This document shows positions 46,779 to 55,108 of a DNA stretch of 64,000 nucleotides, piece after piece. The position numbers and the translations under genes are program-made. Source of the stretch: DASWOJ01 sp964242415 (GTDB lineage: Bacteria > Pseudomonadota > Alphaproteobacteria > Acetobacterales > Acetobacteraceae); contig CAXTAT010000019.1 of assembly GCA_964242415.1 (NCBI GenBank), positions 39,476 to 103,475 on the forward strand, read 5' to 3'. Positions within the stretch are counted from its first letter, which is position 1; each line of letters opens with the position of its first letter. The notes under the pieces are model-generated. The model did no database searches. It was given only the letters and a program-made list of their open reading frames with translations, and was not told the origin of the DNA.

Positions 46779-48257
46779 TTAGAAGTCTAGCGTCCGTGCC
46801 GCCTCGTTCAGCGTGGCCCGGCTGCCAGTGCGGTACAGCAGCGCCAACCAACGCCTGACCGGCCCAACCAGGCGCGGGTCAGCGCCCATGTCGCCGAACA
46901 GTTCCCCGATGCCCAGCAGCGGCGCCGGGTCCTCCCCGCCGGCAACCGCGCGCTCCCGCAGCAGCGCCGCCATCGGGTGGCGCACGTCGATGGGCTGCCC
47001 TGCCTCGTCCTCCCCGCGCACCCGGCGCATCCAGGCGGCCAGCGCCAGCGCCAGCAGGTCCAGCTCCCCACCCTGCCGCAGGCGGTCGCGGATCGGGTCC
47101 ACCAGGACGTTCAGCGGCGCGTCGGTGTTCACCCGCTCCACCGTATCCTTGATGGCAGAGTTGGCGAAGCGGCGGATCAGCGTCGCCTTGTAGTCCACAA
47201 GGTCGATCCCCGGCACCGGCAGCAGCGTCGGCCCGGTCTCGCGGTCCATCAGCGCCGCCATGTAGCGGGTCATCACCGGGTCGGCCATCGCCTCGTCGAT
47301 GTACACGGCCCCTGCCAGCCGCCCCAGCCCCGCCACGGCCAGGTGGCTGGCGTTCAGCAGCCGCAGCTTCATGAACTCGTAGGGCGCGACGTCGCCGACG
47401 AACTGCGCGCCCACCTCCTCCCACGCCGGGCGGCCCTGCCCGAAGCGGTCCTCGATCACCCACTGCGTGAAGCTCTCGCAGAACACCGGCCAGCGGTCCT
47501 CGATGCCGTGCCGGGCGGCCAGGTCGGCGACCTCGGCCTCGGCCGTCACCGGGGTGATGCGGTCCACCATGGTGCTGGGGAACGGGACGTTGGCCGTGAT
47601 CCACTCCGCCAGCGCCGGATCGCGCAGGGTGGCCAGCGCCAGCACGGCGTCGCGCAGCACGTCGCCATTGTGCTGGATGTTGTCGCAGCTCAGCGCCGTG
47701 AAGGGCGCCGCCCCGGCCGCACGGCGGCGGCGGCAGGCCTCGACGATGATGCCGATGGCGCTGCTGGGCTGATCGGGCTGGGCCATGTCCCGCCGGATCA
47801 GCGGGTGCTCGGGATCGAGCCGCTTGGTGGCGCGGTTGAGGCAGTAGCCGTTCTCCGTCACCGTCAGGCTGACAATGCGGATGCCCGGCTGATCGATCCG
47901 CTCCAGCAGCGCCGCGCTGCCGTCGCCGGCGAACACCACCTCGGCCAGGCTGCCGATGACGGTCGCGGCCTCCTCCGAGCCGCTGCGCTCGACCAGGGTG
48001 TACAGGTTGTCCTGCGGCGCCAGGCTGTCGTGCATCCGCCGGTCCCCCGGCAGCAGCCCGGCGCCGACGATGCCGAACCCCAGCATGTCCGGCCGCCGGT
48101 CCATCAGGTTGTGCGTGTAGCGCGCCAGGTGGGCGCGGGCGAAGCCGCCGAGGCCGAGGTGGACGATCCCCGGCGTGACGGCCGCGGGATCGAATCGCGG
48201 CCCCTGCACCGAGGCGGGCAGGCGTCCGAGCGCCTGGCGATTGAGCGGCATTGCCAT
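46779..48257 (-). CDS. mtlK: Mannitol 2-dehydrogenase family oxidoreductase
   Basis: 492 residues from the ATG at 48257 (48251 is also possible). The NAD-binding region IVHLGLGGFARAHLARY and the family signature TVTENGYCLN are present. The catalytic motif KLRLLNASH contains the Lys, Asn and His of polyol-specific long-chain dehydrogenases. These oxidise mannitol, sorbitol or arabinitol to fructose or xylulose, or reduce fructuronate. Followed by a polyol transporter and a xylulokinase on the same strand, it forms a complete polyol uptake and oxidation set similar to the smo/mtl operon of Rhodobacter. The stop lies 5 bp from a REPIN-like pair. Confidence 0.9.
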   Translation of the reverse strand: MAMPLNRQALGRLPASVQGPRFDPAAVTPGIVHLGLGGFARAHLARYTHNLMDRRPDMLGFGIVGAGLLPGDRRMHDSLAPQDNLYTLVERSGSEEAATVIGSLAEVVFAGDGSAALLERIDQPGIRIVSLTVTENGYCLNRATKRLDPEHPLIRRDMAQPDQPSSAIGIIVEACRRRRAAGAAPFTALSCDNIQHNGDVLRDAVLALATLRDPALAEWITANVPFPSTMVDRITPVTAEAEVADLAARHGIEDRWPVFCESFTQWVIEDRFGQGRPAWEEVGAQFVGDVAPYEFMKLRLLNASHLAVAGLGRLAGAVYIDEAMADPVMTRYMAALMDRETGPTLLPVPGIDLVDYKATLIRRFANSAIKDTVERVNTDAPLNVLVDPIRDRLRQGGELDLLALALAAWMRRVRGEDEAGQPIDVRHPMAALLRERAVAGGEDPAPLLGIGELFGDMGADPRLVGPVRRWLALLYRTGSRATLNEAARTLDF

Positions 48258-48365
48258 GGCGGGCCTTGTCCTGTTGCAGCATCGTTGCGGTCGGGGCGGG
48301 CGGGCCGCCCCGGCGCAAGCATGGGCCACCTCAGCCGTTACAGCCAGAGGCCCAGGCCGGTGATG

Positions 48366-49445
48366 TTACAGAAGCCAGGGCGCCCCGCTCTCCTCCGCGA
48401 TCCCTCGGATGGCGGCCAGCAGGTTGGCGCCGACCGGGATGCCCGCCTCCCGGCGGCGCGCGGCGGCCTTGCGCTCCGGGTCGCCGGCGACCATCACGGG
48501 GCGCGCCGGGTCGGCCGGACGAGTTGAGCGCATCGCGTCGCAGAAGGCGGCCACATCGGCCTCGAACGCGCCGGGGCCGCGGAACAGCGCCGGGCTGAGC
48601 GCCAGGAAGAAGTGGCCGATGTCCAGGCCGTCCGGCCCCCGCGTGTGCTGCGGGTCGGTGATCAGCGTCGCGCCGGACAGGCAGGACCCCAGGATGTTGA
48701 CCATCATCGCCAGGCCGTAGCCCTTATGGCTGCTCCCCTCGGGGCTGCCGCCGAGGGAGGTCAGGAAGCCGCCCTTCTGCGCGGCCTCAAGCGGATCGGT
48801 CGAGGGCAGCCCGTCCTTGGTCAGCAGCCAGCCCGGCGGCGCCGGCAGGCCCTCGTTGGCCTTGTTGCGGACCCGGCCCGCCGCCACCGTCGTCGTCGCC
48901 ATGTCCAGCAGGAACGGCTCGCCCGGACGCCCCGGCGCCGCGAACGCCCAGGGATCGGTGCCCAGCCGCGCCTGCGCGCCCCCGGTCGGCGCCACCTGCA
49001 CGATGCTGGCCGAGGTCGCCACCATGCCGACCATCCCGGCCTCCGCCGCCATCGCCGCATAGAACCCGCAGGCGCCGAAATGCGCCGAGCGGTGCACGGA
49101 CACCACGCCAATACCAATCGCCTGCGCCTTGCCGATGGCGGCCTCCATCGCCTGGCGCGACGGCTCGTGCCCCAGGCCGCCGCTGCCGTCCATCAGGGCG
49201 GACACGGGGGTGTCCCGCTCGATGCGCGGCTCGGCGTCCATCCGCACCTGGCCTGCCTTGTGCCAGGCGTGGTAGGCGGGGATCATGGAGATGCCGTGGC
49301 TGTCGATGCCGTGCAGGTCGGCCCAGGACATCACCTCCGCCGTGCGGGCGGCATAGCCGGCGGGCATGCCCCAGGCGGTCAGCAGCGCCTCCAACTGTGC
49401 CCGGTGCTTGGCATAGGAGTGGGCCGCAGGAGGCGGTTGGGTCAT
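48366..49445 (-). CDS. Ldh family (malate/L-lactate/ureidoglycolate-type) NAD(P) dehydrogenase
   Basis: 359 residues. DLHGIDSHGISMIPAYHAWH contains the family's catalytic His region. GGLGHEPSRQAMEAAI, VSVHRSAHFGACGFYAAMA and GTDPWAFAAPGRPGEPFLLD follow. Members oxidise 2-hydroxyacids such as malate, sulfolactate, ureidoglycolate or 2,3-diketogulonate; which substrate applies here cannot be told. It overlaps the FAH-family gene by ATGA, so both are probably in one degradation pathway. Confidence 0.88.
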   Translation of the reverse strand: MTQPPPAAHSYAKHRAQLEALLTAWGMPAGYAARTAEVMSWADLHGIDSHGISMIPAYHAWHKAGQVRMDAEPRIERDTPVSALMDGSGGLGHEPSRQAMEAAIGKAQAIGIGVVSVHRSAHFGACGFYAAMAAEAGMVGMVATSASIVQVAPTGGAQARLGTDPWAFAAPGRPGEPFLLDMATTTVAAGRVRNKANEGLPAPPGWLLTKDGLPSTDPLEAAQKGGFLTSLGGSPEGSSHKGYGLAMMVNILGSCLSGATLITDPQHTRGPDGLDIGHFFLALSPALFRGPGAFEADVAAFCDAMRSTRPADPARPVMVAGDPERKAAARRREAGIPVGANLLAAIRGIAEESGAPWLL

Positions 49446-50236
49446 GCGTCCTCGCTGACGAAGGGATTGCGGAGGGTGCCGATGCCGGTGATCTCGACCT
49501 CGACGACATCGCCGGGGCGCAGGTCGGGTGAGGCGCCGTCGGTGCCCATCCAGATGACGTCGCCAGGGTGCAGGGTCACGTAGCGCGTCATGGTGCTGAT
49601 GAAGCGGCGAACGCCGAACAGCATGTCGCCGGTGGGGAATTGGGTGCGGACCTCGCCGTTCAGCCGCACGGTGGTCTGCATGGCGTCCAGGTCGGCGTCG
49701 GTCTCGATCCAGGGTCCCATGGGCTTGAAGGTGTCGGTGTTCTTGCTGCGCCAGAAGGTGCGGTCGGACGCCTGCCAGCCGCGCTCGCTCACGTCGTTGC
49801 CGATGGTGTAGCCCAGCACGCAGCCCAGCGCCTCGGCCTCGGACAGGTGCTTGGCCCGGCGGCCGATGACGACGGCCAGCTCGCCCTCATACTGCACCCG
49901 GCTGGCGTCGCGCGGGATCACCACGGGCTGATCGTGCGCCACCAGGGCGTTGACGGCGCGGTAGCCCATGTCGGGCTTGGCCGGGATCGCCGGCGCGACC
50001 CCGGCGGCAGCGGCGACCTCGTGGATGTGGCGGACGTAGTTCAGCCCGGCGGCGTAGAAGGTGCGAGGCACGAAGGGAACCTCGATCCGCACCTCGTCCA
50101 GGGCATGGGTCCGGCCGGTCCGCACCGGGACGCTGCCGAGGCTGGTGAAGGGATCACCGGCTACCTCGGCGACGGCGTCGCCCTCCACCAGGCCGTAAAC
50201 CGTTTGCTCGCCTGCCGTGAACCTGACCCAGCGCAT
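49442..50236 (-). CDS. Fumarylacetoacetate hydrolase family protein
   Basis: 264 residues. The metal-binding core is YEGELAVVIGRRAKHLSE with the conserved acidic residues. FYAAGLNYVRHIHEV, GYTIGNDVSERGWQ and MGPWIETDADLD are further family segments. The family cleaves or decarboxylates acyl-pyruvates (FAH, HpcE/HpaG, oxaloacetate decarboxylase). It is the first gene of a pair with the Ldh-type dehydrogenase. Confidence 0.88.
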   Translation of the reverse strand: MRWVRFTAGEQTVYGLVEGDAVAEVAGDPFTSLGSVPVRTGRTHALDEVRIEVPFVPRTFYAAGLNYVRHIHEVAAAAGVAPAIPAKPDMGYRAVNALVAHDQPVVIPRDASRVQYEGELAVVIGRRAKHLSEAEALGCVLGYTIGNDVSERGWQASDRTFWRSKNTDTFKPMGPWIETDADLDAMQTTVRLNGEVRTQFPTGDMLFGVRRFISTMTRYVTLHPGDVIWMGTDGASPDLRPGDVVEVEITGIGTLRNPFVSEDA

Positions 50237-50631
50237 GACACCCTCCCCATCTTACCAACGACGATCGCACGCGACGCAAACCCAAGCTGCCTGCTGCTCC
50301 CTCTCCCTCCGGGAAAGGGCCGGGGTGAGGGAAGCGGCAAGGGCCAAACCCGGCCGGACCGGGAGCGGCTTGCGTACTCATGTGGACAAACCCGGCCCTC
50401 ACGGCCCCCCTCACCCTGGCCCTCTCCCGGAGGGAGAGGGAGCAGAGGTCATCCTCACCTCAATATACTGCCGCCTCTATCCGGTCCGACCCGCACCATA
50501 CCGGCCTCAACGCAGCAGCCTGCTTCCGGGATGAAAACTGGGATGCTGCCCGAAGCACCTCCGTTGCCCCCCGCTGCCGCTGTGCCAAACTCCCCGGCAA
50601 CGCAGCCCGAAGCCGCCACGGAGGACACCCG
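50237..50631. other. 395-bp divergent intergenic region
   Basis: Contains REPIN-like pair 4 and the promoters of the FAH-family gene (minus) and the binding-protein gene (plus). No further gene recognised. Confidence 0.55.
50297..50442. repeat. REPIN-like inverted repeat pair 4
   Basis: Arms 50297-50332 and 50407-50442, each with two or three changes from the family unit. This is the only copy of the four in a divergent promoter region. Confidence 0.86.
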
Positions 50632-51636
50632 ATGCAACGCCGACAGCTTCTTGGGGCCGTGCCCGCCGCCGCCCTGGCCAGCACCCGCCGTGCCCGCGCG
50701 GCAGTGCCGGAAATCCGCTTCGCCCGGCAGTTCTCCATGGGCTACCTGCAATTCAACGTCATGGAGTACCAGCGCCTGCTGGAGAAGCACGCCGCCGCGC
50801 TCGGCCTGCCCGAGGTCAACGTGTCCTGGATCACCTTCAACGGCCCCGACACCATGAACGGCGCGCTGATCTCCGACTCCGTGGACGTGGTGTCCGGCGG
50901 CATTCCCGGGCTGGTCACCCTGTGGGCGCGCACGCACGGCACGGCGCAGGAGGTGCGCGGCATCTGCGCGCTCAGCTCGCAGCCCTGCCTGCTCAACACA
51001 CGCAACCCGGCCCTGCACGGGATCGGCGACCTGACCGAGGCCGACCGCATCGCCCTGCCCACCGTCAAGGTGTCGATCCAGGCCGTCACCCTGCAGATGG
51101 CGGCGGCCAAGCTGTTCGGACCCGCCGAGTTCGCCAAGCTCGATACCCTGACCCTGTCCATGTCGCCGCCGGACGCGACGATCGCCCTGCTGGGCGGCGG
51201 CGCCGGCATCAGTTGCGCCTTCAGCGTGCCGCCGTTCCAGGAGCAGCAGTTGGAGCAGCCGGGCATCCACACCCTGCTGAACTCGTTCGAGGTCGCGGGG
51301 CCGCACTCTTTTACCCTGGCCTGGACCAGCGCCCGGTTCCGCGCTCGCAACCCGGTGCTGTACCAGGCGCTGCTGGCGGCGTTGGCGGAGGCGACGGACA
51401 TCGTGAACGCCGATAAGACCGCCGCCGCGGCCCTCTGGATCGCGGACGTGAAATCCAGGCTGCCCCTGGAGAAAGTCGCCCGGGTGGTGTCCGGCCCGCA
51501 GGTGCGCTGGACGATGGCGCCGGAGAACACCATGACCTACGCCGCCTTCATGCACACCGCCGGCACGGCACGGGCGGTGCCGGCGTCCTGGCAGGACCTG
51601 TTCTTCCCAGAGGCGCACGCCCGCGGCGGCAGCTAG
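50632..51636 (+). CDS. ABC transporter substrate-binding protein, SsuA/THI5-like
   Basis: 334 residues from the ATG at 50632 with GGAGGA upstream. The signal peptide is MQRRQLLGAVPAAALASTRR followed by ARA. The type-2 periplasmic fold starts with IRFARQFSMGYLQFNVMEYQ. ALISDSVDVVSGGIPGLV and CAFSVPPFQEQQL are typical of nitrate/sulfonate/taurine/thiamine-precursor binding proteins. No permease or ATPase gene is adjacent; the TauD-like dioxygenase 0.9 kb downstream fits a role in organosulfur or related uptake, but this is weak. Confidence 0.82.
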   Translation: MQRRQLLGAVPAAALASTRRARAAVPEIRFARQFSMGYLQFNVMEYQRLLEKHAAALGLPEVNVSWITFNGPDTMNGALISDSVDVVSGGIPGLVTLWARTHGTAQEVRGICALSSQPCLLNTRNPALHGIGDLTEADRIALPTVKVSIQAVTLQMAAAKLFGPAEFAKLDTLTLSMSPPDATIALLGGGAGISCAFSVPPFQEQQLEQPGIHTLLNSFEVAGPHSFTLAWTSARFRARNPVLYQALLAALAEATDIVNADKTAAAALWIADVKSRLPLEKVARVVSGPQVRWTMAPENTMTYAAFMHTAGTARAVPASWQDLFFPEAHARGGS

Positions 51637-51769
51637 TGGACTGGGTGAAGACACCTGCCAGCCGTCCGTGCGCTTGACCGCCTGGATGCGCTTACGCTTG
51701 GCCGCGACGCAGGAACGCACACGCGAAGCCGTAGGACCCAGGGTTCCGCACTGCTAGGCTCACCCAGTC

Positions 51770-52391
51770 ATGCGTATCCCGATCCTGCTTGCCCTGGGCT
51801 GTTACGTGTCGCTGCCTGCCGAGGCGGCGCCGATCACCTAATTCCTTCACGGGCACGGTCCTGCAGGTAAGCTCCTTCGTGTCCGAGCCGCTGTCGGTGG
51901 GTCAGCAAATCCCGATCGTGATCACGCTGGACGCCAACGCGCAGGCGACGCAGGGATCACAACCAGGCTTCTACTTCGGTTTCACGCCCTCCCTGTTCAC
52001 CACCGCCACGTTCGCCGGACTGGATCACGCAGGCGGGCTGGAGCAAACAGTCACCATCATCCCGAACCAGAGCATCGACTTCCACGTCGTGGGATTGCAG
52101 ATCTCATTCGGGTTCGACCTGCTGCTTTCGGGTCCGCTGCCCGGCGCCTTGCCAAACGGCGACCTCCCCCTGACCCTTGATCCCAGCCAGTTCACCCAGG
52201 GCGCATTCTCGGTCACCGACGCTTTCAGCCCGAGCTACGACGGTTATTCAGGCACGATCAGCCTCGCCGCCGTGCCCGAACCGGCAAGCATGGCCATCAT
52301 GCTCGTTGGCCTGCTGGCATTGCGTGCAGCTCGTGGTCGTTCAGTTGCCCGGGTTGCGGGCCGCGCTTGCGGCGTGGCGCCCCAAGGGTAG
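51770..52391 (+). pseudogene. PEP-CTERM sorting-domain protein with a frameshift
   Basis: The ATG at 51770 opens a signal peptide (MRIPILLALGCYVSLPAEAA, then PIT) that ends at TAA, 51839-51841. The +1 frame continues without loss into NSFTGTVLQVSSFVSEPL, a beta-rich region and a C-terminal PEP-CTERM: AVPEPASMAIMLVGLLALRA followed by an Arg-rich tail. One extra base at about 51839 explains the break; removing it joins the two parts perfectly. Intact proteins of this type are exported and sorted by an exosortase to the surface or matrix. It may be a true pseudogene or a sequencing error. The last codons run into a family-2 palindromic repeat. Confidence 0.75.
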
Positions 52392-52444
52392 CGAGCCCGG
52401 CCCTTACTGCCTGGATCGCCGCGCCGAAGCCGGCTCGCGATGAC
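52353..52444. repeat. Intergenic palindromic repeat, family 2, copy 3
   Basis: Right arm 52411-52444 (CTGGATCGCCGCGCCGAAGC onwards) matches copy 2 almost fully; the left arm (about 52353-52379) is more diverged and lies inside the 3' end of the PEP-CTERM frame. Confidence 0.62.
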
Positions 52445-52509
52445 GGTGCGCCCACCAACGGTCAGGCGCACCGGCAGTTGGCGTCAACGCAAGCGGCTTC
52501 CAACCCTGG

Positions 52510-53433
52510 TCAGGCTGCCCGGGCCTCGCCCTCCGGCTGCAGGACGGCCTGGCCGGCGAAGGCCGGGTCGAACAGCCGGTCCGCCATCACCTGGCAGCGC
52601 TTGATCAGCCGGTGCTCGTCCGGGCCGTAGTCCGGCCAGGCGTTGTGCAGCGTGCACAGGTCGTCCCAGATCAGCACGTCCCCCGCCGTCCAGCGGTGGA
52701 CGTAGCGGTACTGCGGCTGCAACTGGTGCTCGAACAGGAACGCCAGCATGTCGTCGCTCTCCCGCTCATCCCAGCCGTCGATGCGGATGGCGTAGCCGGG
52801 ATTGGCATACAGCACGCGCCGCCCGGTGATCGGGTGCGTCATCAGCACCGGATGCGACACCGGGGGCTTCAGGCGGCGCTGCTGCTCGGTCAGCGGCGCG
52901 CGGGTGCTGCCGGGGCGGTGGCGCATCTCCTCCCAGAACTTGTTGAAGTCGTGCGTGGCGGTGGCGCCCTCCAGCCGGGTACGGACCGCGGCGGGCAGGT
53001 CGTCGCAGGCGGCATACATGCTGGCGAACTCGGTGCCGCCGAGCGGCTTGCCGTCCCGGTGCGGGATGGTGATGCCGTACAGCACGTTGGCGAAGGCGAT
53101 CTCCCGGCTGTACGACATATCGGTGTGCCAATCCTGCCCGGCGTCGGACAGGCCGATGGGCTTCCCGTCCTGCTTGATGTTGGACAGGATCATCACCTCC
53201 GGGTGGCCCGGCTCCTGAAAGCTGTTGGCAACGTTGATCTCCAGGCTGCCGAACCGGGCGGCGAACGCCTTGAGCGCCGGGGCGTCGATGGCTTGGCCGG
53301 GGATGCGCAGCACGCCGTGCTGGCCGAGTGCCCCGAGCACCGCCCGGAACGCCGCATCCTCCATCGGCTGCGAGAGGTCGAGGCCGTGCACCGTCGCGCC
53401 AAGCACCCCGTCATTCCGCCGTATGTCAACCAT
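52510..53433 (-). CDS. TauD/TfdA family Fe(II)/2-oxoglutarate dioxygenase
   Basis: 307 residues. The facial triad is His and Asp in WHTDMSYS and the distal His in LHNAWPDYGPDEHRLIKR, where the Arg binding 2-oxoglutarate also lies. The N-terminal GATVHGLDLSQPM and VLRIPGQAID are typical. The family oxidises taurine, 2,4-D, sulfate esters or similar compounds. An SsuA-like binding protein is encoded 0.9 kb away, which fits organosulfur use, although no operon is shared. Confidence 0.9.
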   Translation of the reverse strand: MVDIRRNDGVLGATVHGLDLSQPMEDAAFRAVLGALGQHGVLRIPGQAIDAPALKAFAARFGSLEINVANSFQEPGHPEVMILSNIKQDGKPIGLSDAGQDWHTDMSYSREIAFANVLYGITIPHRDGKPLGGTEFASMYAACDDLPAAVRTRLEGATATHDFNKFWEEMRHRPGSTRAPLTEQQRRLKPPVSHPVLMTHPITGRRVLYANPGYAIRIDGWDERESDDMLAFLFEHQLQPQYRYVHRWTAGDVLIWDDLCTLHNAWPDYGPDEHRLIKRCQVMADRLFDPAFAGQAVLQPEGEARAA

Positions 53434-53654
53434 GTTTCAGCTCCGCTGTTCGACACAATGCATTTAACCTGCCCGCGCGAAGAATGTGCAGATTTGCTTT
53501 ACATAACGCGGTTTCCAACCGGCGAACTCACCCCAGTTGTCTGGTCCGTTGCCGCCCCTTGCGACGCCTTGCTCACGAATGTGTGAGGATCTCCGCCAGG
53601 GGTGGCAACGTGGCGGCAGTGCGGTCTTAGTGTCGCGGGCAACCCGGAGGCGAA

Positions 53655-54452
53655 GTGGGCAAGCTGGTTCTACTCATGATGCTTCTAGGCGTCCCAGCAT
53701 CGGCCATCCCAGCATCGGCGCAAGAAGCCGATGCATATGCCTTCGATCAAAAGCCCGGCAGCCAACTTCCGCTTGACGCGCCATTCACCGATGCGGCCGG
53801 CCAGCCGTCCAGCCTGCGCGCGCTCGGCGGCAAGCCGCTGGTGCTCGCCTTCGGCTACTTCCACTGCCCGAACCTGTGCGGCGTGGTGCGGGAGGATATG
53901 TTTGCCGCACTCGAGCGGACCGGCCTGGCCGCCGGGGGCGACTACCAGCTCGCGTTCGTCAGCATCGACCCGAGCGAGACGCCGGCCGACGCCGCCAAGG
54001 CGCAGGCGGACGATCAGGCCCGTTACCCTACGGCCCCCTCCCAGAATGGCGCCGACGGCTGGCACTTCCTGACCGGCCCCGCCGCCAGCATCGACGCCGT
54101 CACCGCCGCCGCCGGATACCGCAGCAAGTTCGACCCGGCGCTCTCGCAGTTCATGCACCCGGCCGGCCTGGTGTTTGCCACGCCCGGCGGCCTGGTGTCC
54201 GGCTATCTGCTCGGCGTCGGCTACTCGCCAGGCGATGTGCAGGCCGGGCTGTCGCGCGCCGGGCGGGGCGAGATCGGCCAGGCGGCGTCCCCGGTGCTGC
54301 TGCTGTGCTTCCATTTCGACCCGACGACCGGGCGCTACACGTTGGCGATCATTAAGGTGCTGCGCATTGCGGGGGTGGTCACGGTGCTCGGCATCGGGGC
54401 CATCGTCTTCGCGGCGCAGCGCCATCGCCGGGCCATGAGGATCAATTCATGA
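53655..54452 (+). CDS. SCO1/SenC family copper chaperone protein
   Basis: 265 residues starting at a GTG. A signal peptide (LVLLMMLLGVPASAIPASAQ) contains a 15-bp tandem duplication (53693-53722). The thioredoxin-fold copper site is FHCPNLCGVV with Cys71 and Cys75, and the third ligand His is in FMHPAGLVF. A C-terminal membrane helix (VLRIAGVVTVLGIGAIVFAA) anchors it. Sco proteins deliver copper to the CuA site of cytochrome oxidase, here the CoxB encoded 7.7 kb downstream. The stop overlaps actA as ATGA, so it is the first gene of the respiratory operon. Confidence 0.9.
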   Translation: MGKLVLLMMLLGVPASAIPASAQEADAYAFDQKPGSQLPLDAPFTDAAGQPSSLRALGGKPLVLAFGYFHCPNLCGVVREDMFAALERTGLAAGGDYQLAFVSIDPSETPADAAKAQADDQARYPTAPSQNGADGWHFLTGPAASIDAVTAAAGYRSKFDPALSQFMHPAGLVFATPGGLVSGYLLGVGYSPGDVQAGLSRAGRGEIGQAASPVLLLCFHFDPTTGRYTLAIIKVLRIAGVVTVLGIGAIVFAAQRHRRAMRINS

Positions 54453-55108
54453 AGCAGCTTTTCGCCCCGGGCGCAGACGCCGTGCTGCGGCTGTTCCTGT
54501 TCGGCGCGGTGATCGTCGTCGTGCTGGGCTTCGTCGTGGTCGGCGCGGTGGCGCGGTCGGATTACTTCTATGGCGTCGGCATCGCGCCCGAGCAGCCGGT
54601 GCCGTTCAGCCACAAGCACCATGACGGCGAGCTTGGCCTCGACTGCCGCAACTGCCACCAGCAGGTGGAGTATGCCGCGTCGGCCGGGCTGCCGCCGACC
54701 TGGACCTGCATGACCTGCCACTCGCAGATCTGGACCAACTCCCCCATGCTGCAGCCGGTGCGCGACAGCCTGATGAACGACACGCCGATGCAGTGGACCC
54801 GGGTGAACCGGCTGCCGGACTATGTGCAGTACAACCACTCGATCCACGTCACCAAGGGCTTCGGCTGCTCGACCTGCCATGGCGCGATCGACACCATGCA
54901 GCTCACCTACCGCGCCAACGCCTTCAAGATGGAGTTCTGCCTCGACTGCCACCGCGCGCCGGAGAAGTATATCCGCACGCAGGAACAGGTATGGAACATG
55001 GAGTGGCAGGCGCCGCCGGACCAGGCGACGCTGGGGCCGAAGCTGGTCGCCGACGCGCACCTGCGGTCGGGCAACCAGCTCTCCGACTGCTCGATCTGCC
55101 ACCGATGA
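54449..55108 (+). CDS. actA: Alternative complex III subunit A, pentaheme cytochrome c
   Basis: 219 residues. One N-terminal membrane helix (LRLFLFGAVIVVVLGFVVVG) and five c-type heme motifs follow: CRNCH, CMTCH, CSTCH, CLDCH and CSICH at the C-terminus. Axial His pairs are suggested by FSHKHHDGE and YNHSIHVTKG. This is the usual ActA. It conducts electrons from ActB towards the acceptor cytochrome in the periplasm. Confidence 0.94.
   Translation: MKQLFAPGADAVLRLFLFGAVIVVVLGFVVVGAVARSDYFYGVGIAPEQPVPFSHKHHDGELGLDCRNCHQQVEYAASAGLPPTWTCMTCHSQIWTNSPMLQPVRDSLMNDTPMQWTRVNRLPDYVQYNHSIHVTKGFGCSTCHGAIDTMQLTYRANAFKMEFCLDCHRAPEKYIRTQEQVWNMEWQAPPDQATLGPKLVADAHLRSGNQLSDCSICHR

Noticed and set aside
53500..53530. 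Eighth FixJ-like site upstream of the sco1-act operon
   Set aside because: GGTTTCC is present but the GTAG half is missing, so it does not match the other seven.
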